This document shows, in pieces, positions 38,385-45,575 of a stretch of DNA of 64,000 nucleotides. Below the pieces are notes generated by a model. It ran no database searches and had not been told where the DNA came from. It saw only the letters and a program-made list of their open reading frames with translations. The DNA comes from Desulfovibrio sp. A2 (GTDB lineage Bacteria > Desulfobacterota > Desulfovibrionia > Desulfovibrionales > Desulfovibrionaceae), in contig NZ_AGFG01000005.1 of the NCBI RefSeq assembly GCF_000226255.1, forward strand, positions 60,848 to 124,847, in the 5' to 3' direction. The position numbers and the translations under genes were made by a program. Each line of letters opens with the position of its first letter. Within the stretch, counting starts at the first letter, position 1.

Positions 38385-38404
38385 CGTTACCTTTCGATCA
38401 ACGT

Positions 38405-38771
<367 letters not shown>

Positions 38772-38792
38772 AGTGCGTGCGTGGGCCGGGGC

Positions 38793-39542
38793 CTATTCGC
38801 CGCCGGGCGTTTCCACGCAGAAATGCTCGCTCCAGTAGATGAGGCGCTGGCAGTTGGGGCAGCTGAGGATCTGGGTGCCCTTCTGCAGTTCGATGTAGCT
38901 CTGCGGCGGGATGGAGATGTGGCAGCCGGAGCACACGCCCTTGTCCACGGGCACGATGACCGGATTTTCCAGCCGCTGGCGGATGAATTCGTAACGGCTC
39001 AGCACGGGCGGGGGCACTTCCTTGCCCGCGGCCTTGCGCTGCGCCTCCAGGTCGGCAAGGCCCGCGCCCGCTTCGGCCAGGCGCGCGTCAAGGCTGGCCT
39101 TCTTGGCTTCCAGGTCGGCCTTGAGGGTGGTGTAGCGCTCGTCCATTTCGGTCATGGCTTCGGTCTGGCGTTGCAGTTCCTCGGCCAGGGCCAGCTTTTC
39201 TTCCTCGCGCGAGCGGTTCATCTTCTCCATGTTGTCCATTTCGCGCATCATGGCGTGGTATTCCTTGGTATTACCCACGAGCATGAGCTTGGACTTGCTC
39301 TTCTTGATGCGCAGGGAATCGTCCTCGATCTCGGTGCCGAGGCGCTTTTCCTGGTCCTTCAGGTGGGTAAGCTTGTCGAGGAGGCGGTTGCGCTGTTCCT
39401 CGATGGAGTCGAAGCGCTGTTGCAGCCCTTCCACTTCCTGCGGCGCGTTCTTCAGTTCCGCCTTGATGCCGTAGATGTGGTCGTCCACCTTCTGCAGGGC
39501 GACAAGCTGTTCGATCTGCTTGAGATAGAGGCTCAACGTCAT
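38793..39542 (-). CDS. Coiled-coil C4-type zinc-ribbon protein
   Basis: A 249-residue protein. Residues 1-175 form a long, highly charged coiled coil (for example REMDNMEKMNRSREEEKLAL), and the C-terminus has a zinc ribbon with cysteines at 204, 207, 228 and 231 (CSGC and CPNC). This matches the widespread family of YbgI/Nif3-linked zinc-ribbon proteins (DUF164). The role is not settled; a nucleic-acid or protein scaffold is possible. AGGAGGATATG overlaps the start. It follows the Nif3-like gene by 18 bases, and rnpB lies directly downstream. Confidence 0.85.
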   Translation of the reverse strand: MTLSLYLKQIEQLVALQKVDDHIYGIKAELKNAPQEVEGLQQRFDSIEEQRNRLLDKLTHLKDQEKRLGTEIEDDSLRIKKSKSKLMLVGNTKEYHAMMREMDNMEKMNRSREEEKLALAEELQRQTEAMTEMDERYTTLKADLEAKKASLDARLAEAGAGLADLEAQRKAAGKEVPPPVLSRYEFIRQRLENPVIVPVDKGVCSGCHISIPPQSYIELQKGTQILSCPNCQRLIYWSEHFCVETPGGE

Positions 39543-39560
39543 ATCCTCCTGAAATGCGGG

Positions 39561-40595
39561 TTAGACCGGATGTTCCGGAACGCGGCCGCCGCCCGCGCCC
39601 GTGGGCGTGGCGGACAGGTGCAGCCGCAGTGGATCGCTGGATGGCAGGAAATGCACGGGCAGGCCGGGCAGCGCGGCGCGCAGGCTGTCTGCGAAGCGGC
39701 GCATCATTTCCTCTTCAAGGGCGAAGTGCCCCACGTCGAGCAGGCAGCCACGGGCTTCCAGCGCGGTGTGGTACTTCACGTCGCCGGTAACGAACACGTC
39801 GGCGCCAAGGGCGAATGCGGCATCGGCCAGCGAACTGCCGGAACCGGTGCAGTAGCCCACCCGCCGCACCACGGGCGGAACGGGGCCGCTGACGTGGCAG
39901 TGGGCGCGCCCGGCAAGGGCGTGCAGCCTTGCGGCAAAGGCGGAAAATTCGAGCGGCGCGGGCAGGTCGCCCACCAGGCCAAAGCCGAAGACGCGCGGCG
40001 GCAACTCCGGCTCGGCGGGCAGGAAGGCGGGCCCGACATCCGACGAAGCGGCGGACACGATGGCCGCGCGGATGGCGGGCCATGCGACGGCCTCGCAGGT
40101 GAGCACGGCGGTTGCGCCCAGCACCCGGCAGGCCAGCACGCCGTCGATGTCGGCCCAGCGCGGGTCGGGCGCGCCACCGGAAACGATGCAGCGGGTCACC
40201 CGTTCCTGACGCAGCGTGGGTTCCAGCACCGTGGCGCCGGAAAGCTCCAGTTCACGGGCCAGCCAGCCCACGGGGCCGTCGGGGTTGGCGTCCAGCGAGG
40301 TATGGGCGGCGTACAGCCACGCCCCGCGCGCCAGCAGGGCGGAGGCCACGGCGTGATGGTCGTCCAGGGCGTCGAGCGGGCGGGGCGAAAGGGCGAGCGG
40401 GTGATGGGAGAGGATGACGTCCGCGTCAAGGTCCAGGGCGGCTGCGACGGCGGCGGGGGTGGGGTCGAGGCAGACGGCAAGCCCATGAGCCTTTCCGTCC
40501 TGCCCGGCCACCTGCATGCCCGACCTGTCCCATTGGGCGGCCGAGGCAGGAAGTGCCGTTTTTTCGATAACGCTAATTATTTCAGAGCGTTTCAT
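39561..40595 (-). CDS. Nif3-like dinuclear metal centre protein
   Basis: A 344-residue NIF3/YbgI-family protein. Metal-binding histidines are in VILSHHPLALSPRP and in AAHTSLDANPDG; the C-terminal motif is TGDVKYHTALEARG with FALEEEM. The size is intermediate because of an inserted central domain, as in YqfO-type members. GTP cyclohydrolase-like hydrolase activity has been proposed for the family but is not settled. The start at 40593-40595 gives MKRSEIISVIEKTALPASAA; longer frames run through the tRNA. It is paired with the zinc-ribbon gene, a common linkage. Confidence 0.88.
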   Translation of the reverse strand: MKRSEIISVIEKTALPASAAQWDRSGMQVAGQDGKAHGLAVCLDPTPAAVAAALDLDADVILSHHPLALSPRPLDALDDHHAVASALLARGAWLYAAHTSLDANPDGPVGWLARELELSGATVLEPTLRQERVTRCIVSGGAPDPRWADIDGVLACRVLGATAVLTCEAVAWPAIRAAIVSAASSDVGPAFLPAEPELPPRVFGFGLVGDLPAPLEFSAFAARLHALAGRAHCHVSGPVPPVVRRVGYCTGSGSSLADAAFALGADVFVTGDVKYHTALEARGCLLDVGHFALEEEMMRRFADSLRAALPGLPVHFLPSSDPLRLHLSATPTGAGGGRVPEHPV

Positions 40596-40604
40596 GCATA
40601 AACC

Positions 40605-40652
40605 CCAAACAAAGAGGGTGCTTCGCCGGATGGACGCGGCGCAAGCACCCTC
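40605..40652 (-). terminator. Intrinsic terminator after the CAU tRNA
   Basis: On the minus strand GAGGGTGCTT (40643-40652) pairs with AAGCACCCTC (40614-40623), with an inner CGCCG/CGGCG stem, followed by TTTGTTTGGGG. It ends only about 15 bases before the Nif3-like start codon. Confidence 0.7.
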
Positions 40653-40787
40653 GAAGCGGCAAGGCGTGGTTCCGGAATTGGTGCTGCTCCAATGTCCGCG
40701 TTCCTGTCCCGTTGCTCTGTTGCGCGGCAGGGGGCCTTGGCAGTTGCCCGGTGCCGGGGCGGCGCGCTTGCGCCAGCCCATGAAAGT

Positions 40788-40863
40788 TGGTGGGCCTAGC
40801 GTGACTCGAACACGCAACAAGCCGGTTATGAGCCGGAGGCTCTGCCAATTGAGCTATAGGCCC
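40788..40863 (-). tRNA. tRNA with CAU anticodon (elongator Met, or Ile2)
   Basis: A 76-base cloverleaf with the 3' CCA encoded. The acceptor stem is GGGCCTA/TAGGCCC, the D arm GCTC/GAGC, the anticodon loop CTCATAA, the variable loop TTGTT and the T arm GCGTG-TTCGAGT-CACGC. The top pair of the anticodon stem (27-43) is a T/C mismatch. The paired 5' end (G1-C72) rules out the initiator. A CAU anticodon serves elongator methionine or, after lysidine modification, isoleucine; I cannot decide between them from sequence alone. A strong promoter lies upstream. Confidence 0.93.
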
Positions 40864-40926
40864 ACGGAGGGTCCGGACCGGCCGGCGTTTTGTCCGACGC
40901 CCGGAATGCTGCCCGGTGAGCCGACT

Positions 40927-40955
40927 CTGATACGCCGAGGTGTTGCGGCTGTCAA
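40927..40955 (-). promoter_or_regulatory. Sigma-70 promoter for the tRNA
   Basis: On the minus strand TTGACA (40950-40955), a full consensus -35, and TATCAG (40927-40932) are 17 bases apart, about 64 bases upstream of the mature tRNA. Confidence 0.75.
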
Positions 40956-40997
40956 GAGCGCCCCGGCGGCGGATGCCTGGCGGCTTTTTTACAGGGG

Positions 40998-41927
40998 TTA
41001 CCCGGCCTTCTTCACCCCGCACTGTTCCTTGGCGTAGGCGATGGCCGCGCGGGCCGCCTTGGCCCCTTCCCCCACGGCCACGCCGATCTGCAGAAAGCCG
41101 CCGGTGCAGTCTCCGGCCGCGAACACGCCGGGGATGTTGGTGCATTGCTCGTCGTCGGCCACCAGGAACACGCCCTTGCGCTCCACGCCCAGCGAGTAGG
41201 CGAAGTCGAGGGACGACGCCTCGCCCATGGCCACGAACAGGCCGTCCACGGGCTGTTCCGTTCCGTCGGAGAACACCACGCGCTCAAGGCCGTTGTTCCC
41301 GGCGAGGCGCGAAATCTTGCGGGTGTCGATGGCGATGCCCGCATCGGCCAGGCGCTGCTCGAAGCCGGAGTTGAGCACCGGGGCCTTGCCCTGGGTGCAG
41401 ATGGACACGTGGGGGGTGTACTGGGTCAGCTCCAGGGCCTGGTTGGCGGCGAAGATGCCCTCGCCCAGCACCAGCACCTGCTTGCCGCGGTGGAAGAACC
41501 CGTCGCAGCTCACGCAGTAGGACACGCCCTTGCCCTCAAAGTCGCCCAGGTTGTCGATGCCGGGGCGCACGCGGGCCACGCCGGTGGCCAGCACCACGGC
41601 GCAGGCGTCGTATTCGCCCTTGTCGGTCTTGACGTGGAAGCCGCCCGCGTCGCCATGGTGCACGGCCAGCACGCGTTCTTCGCGCAACCGCGCTCCGAAG
41701 CGTTCCGCCTGCCTGCGGCCGCGCTCGATGAGGTCGCGCCCGGAGATGGTCTCGTCGAAGCCGAAGTAGTTGTCGATGTCATAGTCGCCCGCCACCTTGG
41801 GGGCGCTGCCCAGCACCAGCGTGGGAATGCCCGCGCGGGCGGTGTAGATGGCGGCGGAAAGCCCGGCCGGGCCGGAGCCGATGATCACCAGCGGGGTGTT
41901 GGCGGAGGCGGAGGTGGTGTCGGACAT
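40998..41927 (-). CDS. Thioredoxin-reductase-like flavoprotein with atypical pyridine-nucleotide site
   Basis: A 309-residue protein of TrxB type. The FAD motif is VIIGSGPAGLSAA (residues 14-26), the redox-active disulfide is C138-C141 (YCVSCDGFF), and the C-terminal FAD-contact is GVFAAGDCTGGFLQIGVAVG. The second Rossmann motif reads VLGEGIFAANQAL instead of the usual GGGxSAxEEA, and the HRRxxFR segment that binds the NADPH phosphate is absent. It may therefore use NADH, or a different electron donor or partner. No thioredoxin gene is adjacent. CATATGGAGATGCCCC precedes the ATG. Confidence 0.85.
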   Translation of the reverse strand: MSDTTSASANTPLVIIGSGPAGLSAAIYTARAGIPTLVLGSAPKVAGDYDIDNYFGFDETISGRDLIERGRRQAERFGARLREERVLAVHHGDAGGFHVKTDKGEYDACAVVLATGVARVRPGIDNLGDFEGKGVSYCVSCDGFFHRGKQVLVLGEGIFAANQALELTQYTPHVSICTQGKAPVLNSGFEQRLADAGIAIDTRKISRLAGNNGLERVVFSDGTEQPVDGLFVAMGEASSLDFAYSLGVERKGVFLVADDEQCTNIPGVFAAGDCTGGFLQIGVAVGEGAKAARAAIAYAKEQCGVKKAG

Positions 41928-42100
41928 GGGGCATCTCCATATGGAAGGCGCGGGCGGCGTTGCCGTGCGTCTGTTGCGGGTTTCCGGTCTGGCGCGCGGA
42001 GGCGGGTTGCCGCCCAGGCACGCGCGCCGAACCAGAAAGTAGGCAGCCCGACGCCGCTGGCAAGGGGCGAAGATGCCCCCGTGTCTTGAGGCCCGAAGGC

Positions 42101-42847
42101 CTACAGCCCGAGCTGGGCGAGCAGGTCGTCCACGTTTTCCTGCGATGCGCTGCGCTGCGGCCCCTTCAGTTCGGACACCACCTGGCGGGTTTCCGCCTCG
42201 ATCTGCGAAATGTCCTTTTCCGGGGCTTCCTCGCGCGCGCGGATCAGCAGGCCGGTGGACAGGTACAGTTCCACCACCGTGCTTTCGATGGTGCGCAGGG
42301 CCTCGATGATCTTCTTGATGCGCTGGCCCGTCAGGTCCTGGAAACCGAGGGTGGTCAGGATTTCCACCAGCCCCTCGCCCAGTGCCGCGTTGATCTGCAC
42401 CATGCGGTCCAGCGCGCGTTCCACGCCCGCCCCGGCGCGGATGGCTTCCAGCAGCACGGCCGCCTCTTTCTGGCGTTCGATCTGCACTTCCACCACGTCC
42501 ATGATCGATTCGGTGGCTTCCTGGGTGGTGGTAAGCACTTCGTCGAGCTGGTGCGACGCTTCGTTGAACAGACGGTCTGCTGCTTCACGCTCAACCGGGG
42601 TTCCGGCGGGGTCGGCTTCAGGCGCGCCCGGCTTCGCGGCGGTGGAGATTTCGCGGTAGATGGTCTGCAGCCCACCGCGCATGTCGTCGCTGATGCGGCG
42701 GTAGAACTCGCTTTCCACCAGGGCGCGGGTGAGGTTGGTGGTGATTTCCCGCTCGATGGTGGCGGAAAGCACGTCACGGATGTTGGCGACGAGGTTGTTC
42801 GTCACGCGCTCCATCACGTTTTCGAGCAGTTCTTCCTGCGTGACCAT
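42101..42847 (-). CDS. cheZ: Chemotaxis protein phosphatase CheZ
   Basis: A 248-residue protein predicted to be mostly helical. The catalytic motif FQDLTGQRIKKII carries D171 and Q175, which in CheZ dephosphorylate CheY-P. The extreme C-terminus, QENVDDLLAQLGL, closely resembles the CheY-binding tail of enterobacterial CheZ. A loop rich in Pro and Ala (residues 70-85) breaks the N-terminal helices. It is not in a chemotaxis cluster here; neighbours are a flavoprotein and a ferredoxin. The ATG is at 42845-42847. Confidence 0.92.
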   Translation of the reverse strand: MVTQEELLENVMERVTNNLVANIRDVLSATIEREITTNLTRALVESEFYRRISDDMRGGLQTIYREISTAAKPGAPEADPAGTPVEREAADRLFNEASHQLDEVLTTTQEATESIMDVVEVQIERQKEAAVLLEAIRAGAGVERALDRMVQINAALGEGLVEILTTLGFQDLTGQRIKKIIEALRTIESTVVELYLSTGLLIRAREEAPEKDISQIEAETRQVVSELKGPQRSASQENVDDLLAQLGL

Positions 42848-43126
42848 GATGCGCTCCTGCTGGTGATGTGTCTGCCGGGCGGCGGCTGCGCGGAAGCAAT
42901 CCCGGGCCGTGCGTCCGTGGACAGCGGACGCGGGCCGGAAGTCCGCATTGGCGAAGCTAGCAGATAGTCGGCCGACGGAAAAGCGGAAAACGCCGCGTCA
43001 GGGATTCCGTCGCCTTTCCGGGGCGGCTGCCCGAAGACGCCACGACCGGACGCGCCGTGGCCGGATGCCCGTGCAAGGCGGGCTGCACGCCCGGCGCAGG
43101 CGGCGTGCCGGAAGGCCAACGCAAAG
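42848..43126. other. Gap upstream of cheZ
   Basis: No gene is seen in this stretch. A GCCGACTA sequence on the minus strand near 42968-42975 resembles the sigma-28 -10 box at 6 of 8 positions but lacks a matching -35. Confidence 0.35.
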
Positions 43127-43161
43127 GCGGGGTGCGCGCGGCAGTTCCGCGTGCGCCCCGC
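43127..43161 (-). terminator. Hairpin after the ferredoxin gene
   Basis: A 15-base-arm inverted repeat (43127-43141 and 43147-43161) with two mismatches, followed on the minus strand by CCTTTGCG. It probably ends the ileS-to-ferredoxin operon. Confidence 0.45.
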
Positions 43162-43202
43162 CCGGAGTGCGATGGTGCAAGAGTGGTGCGGCGCTACAGG
43201 CC

Positions 43203-43646
43203 CTACAGGCCGCCGTTCTCCACTTCCACGTTCATGGCCCCCACGGGGCACACGCGCGTACACAGGCCGCAGGCCGTGCAGCGCTCCTTGTCGAACACCA
43301 CCAGGCGCTTTTCAAGGTCCATGGCCAGCGCCGAGGTGGGACAGATGGCGGTGCACATGCCGCAATGCATGCAGCTTTCCTCGTCACGCGAGATGCGCTG
43401 CGAGACGTCGGTGACGGTCACGTCCTGCTCGCGCAGGTAGGCGATGCCCTTCAGGCAGTTGTCCTCGACCCCGGAAATCTCCAGGGTAAGGTAGCCTTCC
43501 TTGCGCGGGGTGATCTGGGCCTTCAGGATATTGACGGTAAGGTCGTACCTGCGCACGAGGTCGCTCACGATGGGCTTGCCCGAGATTTCGGGCGGGAACG
43601 TGAGGTGGATGTTCTTGCGGTAGACCTTGGTCTGCTGTTCGCTCAT
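43203..43646 (-). CDS. NIL-domain 4Fe-4S ferredoxin
   Basis: A 147-residue protein. The N-terminal 75 residues form a NIL domain (IHLTFPPEISGKPIVSDLVR) as found beside methionine transporters and ferredoxins. Two [4Fe-4S] motifs follow: CMHCGMCTAICP and CTACGLCTRVCP. Proteins of this type are linked to sulfur-amino-acid metabolism in anaerobes (homocysteine formation has been proposed). I start at the ATG at 43644-43646 (MSEQQTKVYRKNIHLTFPPE) rather than 7 codons upstream because of the GGAAAC spacing. It lies downstream of cpoB. Confidence 0.85.
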   Translation of the reverse strand: MSEQQTKVYRKNIHLTFPPEISGKPIVSDLVRRYDLTVNILKAQITPRKEGYLTLEISGVEDNCLKGIAYLREQDVTVTDVSQRISRDEESCMHCGMCTAICPTSALAMDLEKRLVVFDKERCTACGLCTRVCPVGAMNVEVENGGL

Positions 43647-43679
43647 GGTGTTTCCGGGCCGGAGCACCGGGTACTCGGA

Positions 43680-44684
43680 TTATTTGTTCTCGCTCAGGAA
43701 CTTCTTGGCGCGTTGCGCTTCGGGCGAATCGGGCAGCTTCTTGATCAGCTCTTCCAGGCGCACCTTGCCGGCGTCCTTCTTGCCGAGCTTGTAGAAGCAG
43801 ATGCCCTGCTTGAGCAGCGCCGAGGCGTACTTGGGGCTCTTGGGATACTTGGAGATGACCTGTTCGTACGCCAGCGCCGAACGGGCGAAGTCCTGCTGCT
43901 GGAAGTTGGCCTCACCCTGCCAGAACCACGCGTTGCTGGTCAGCTTGTGGTCCCCGAAGGTGGTGGTGAAGTCGGTGAACGCCTTCACGGAGTCCTTGTA
44001 GCGCCGTTCGTTGAACGCCGTCATGCCCTGGTCGTACAGCGCCTGGGCCGTGTCCACGGCGGCGGCCGCGGGCTTGGCGGCGGGGGCGGGAGCCGCCTTG
44101 GCGGGTTCCGCGCTGGTCACGGACATGGTGCCGCTTTGCGCCGGCGGCACCGTGACCGGCCCGGTGGGCTGGCTGGATGGCGCGACGACAAAGCCGTTCT
44201 CCTTGCCGGGGTTTACGAGCAGGACCGGGGCGTTGGGGTCGCCCGCGTGGGTCATGCCGGTGGACGAGGCCGCGCCGCTGGCTGCCCCTGCGGGGGCGGG
44301 GGCGGCGAGCACGCTGTCGATGTCGATGGCCAGTTGCGAGGCCATCTGCCGCAGGGCGACATCGTGGCGGTTCAGCTGGTCGCGCATCTGGGGCAGGTCG
44401 CGGCTCTGGTCGCCGGTGGCGCTCAGGCGCATCTGCATGTCGTCGATCTGGCCGCGCAGGGTGGCGATTTCCTGCCGGGTGGACTGCACCTGCGACCAGG
44501 TGTCCGCCTGCGCGGGCTGCACGCCGGAAAGTTGTGAGTTCAACGTCTGGATCTGCTGGTCCTGGCGCATGACGCGGGCGTTCAGGGCGTCCACGTCTTC
44601 CTGGCGCACGCAGCCGGAAAGGGCCACCAGGGCGGCCAGGGAGCAAACGGGAAGGAAACGACGGGAAACGATGCGGGTCTTCAT
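43680..44684 (-). CDS. cpoB: Tol-Pal system-associated TPR lipoprotein (YbgF/CpoB)
   Basis: A 334-residue protein. The lipobox LVALSGC ends at C25, suggesting a lipid anchor, whereas enterobacterial CpoB is soluble. A coiled coil (residues 30-110) is followed by a Pro/Ala-rich linker and a C-terminal tetratricopeptide region with LYDQGMTAFNERRYKDSVKA and ALLKQGICFYKLGKKDAGKV. It coordinates outer-membrane constriction with peptidoglycan synthesis in model species. No tol or pal genes are in the window. Confidence 0.88.
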   Translation of the reverse strand: MKTRIVSRRFLPVCSLAALVALSGCVRQEDVDALNARVMRQDQQIQTLNSQLSGVQPAQADTWSQVQSTRQEIATLRGQIDDMQMRLSATGDQSRDLPQMRDQLNRHDVALRQMASQLAIDIDSVLAAPAPAGAASGAASSTGMTHAGDPNAPVLLVNPGKENGFVVAPSSQPTGPVTVPPAQSGTMSVTSAEPAKAAPAPAAKPAAAAVDTAQALYDQGMTAFNERRYKDSVKAFTDFTTTFGDHKLTSNAWFWQGEANFQQQDFARSALAYEQVISKYPKSPKYASALLKQGICFYKLGKKDAGKVRLEELIKKLPDSPEAQRAKKFLSENK

Positions 44685-44777
44685 GGCTTTTGGTCCGCCT
44701 TTCGGTTCACTTTGCTTGGCATGGGTTTCGATGCTCCGGCAGGTGGGCTACGGAGCCCGCCTGGCCGGGGCGCGGCG

Positions 44778-44972
44778 TCACGCCTTGCGGGCGCGCCGCT
44801 GGCCGAACACGAGGTAGCCAAGGCCGCCGAGCACGGGCAGGAATATCCCGGCCGCCATCCACAGGGCCTTTTCGGCGGGGCGCTCGAATTCGTGGGTGTA
44901 AGAATGCCAGATGCACCACAGGTTGGGCAAGATGGGAATGGCAAGCAACGGGATGAGCAGGGCCGTGTTCAT
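44778..44972 (-). CDS. Small PLDc_N-domain membrane protein
   Basis: A 64-residue protein with two hydrophobic segments (about 3-22 and 36-54) separated by HSYTHEFERPAEKALW, the pattern of the phospholipase D nuclease N-terminal (PLDc_N) family, which is found alone in many bacteria. Function unknown. CTAGGAGGCCCG precedes the ATG. It starts 9 bases after the lspA stop and belongs to the ileS-lspA operon. Confidence 0.8.
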   Translation of the reverse strand: MNTALLIPLLAIPILPNLWCIWHSYTHEFERPAEKALWMAAGIFLPVLGGLGYLVFGQRRARKA

Positions 44973-44981
44973 TCGGGCCTC

Positions 44982-45482
44982 CTAGCGGGACCTGGGCGTG
45001 GTGTTGCGGGGCGCGGGCTGGCGATACATGGCGATGAAGGCCAGGAACGCGCCCACGCAAATGGCGATGTCCGCCACGTTGAAGGCGGGCCAGTGCCAGT
45101 CGCCCACGTAGAAGTCCAGAAAGTCGATCACCGCGCGAAAGCGCACCCGGTCGATGAGGTTGCCAAGCGCCCCGCCGAGAATGCAGCCGAAGCCGGTGAA
45201 CAACACCTTGTCTTCCTGCGCGGCCCGGGTAAGCGAGACGATGGCCCACACCGCCAGCACCGTGGCCACCAGGAACAGCCAGAACTGCCACTCGATGTCG
45301 GAGCGGTTCAGAAAGCCGAAGGCCGCGCCCCGGTTGCGCACGTTGACGAGATCGAACAGCCCGGCGATGACCGGTACCGAATGGTGTTCCGGTATGGCCG
45401 TCACCGCCCACAGCTTGGTGAGCTGGTCGAGGCCGATGACGGCCGCGGCGATGGAGAAGACCATGACGAATCTGGGGCGCAT
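44982..45482 (-). CDS. lspA: Lipoprotein signal peptidase (signal peptidase II)
   Basis: A 166-residue inner-membrane aspartyl protease that removes signal peptides from prolipoproteins. Four hydrophobic segments are visible. The catalytic aspartates are in [20 protein letters not shown] and in [11 protein letters not shown]. The N-terminus has the family motif [13 protein letters not shown]. It follows ileS, a classic pairing, and ends next to the PLDc_N gene. Confidence 0.96.
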   Translation of the reverse strand: MRPRFVMVFSIAAAVIGLDQLTKLWAVTAIPEHHSVPVIAGLFDLVNVRNRGAAFGFLNRSDIEWQFWLFLVATVLAVWAIVSLTRAAQEDKVLFTGFGCILGGALGNLIDRVRFRAVIDFLDFYVGDWHWPAFNVADIAICVGAFLAFIAMYRQPAPRNTTPRSR

Positions 45483-45575
45483 GGGGCCTCTTGATGGATG
45501 GGGCGGCGTTTCCCCCGCCCGGCGCGCTGCCGTGCGGCGTCGGGCGGGGGCCTTGATGGCGTTTTTCGTGATGTC

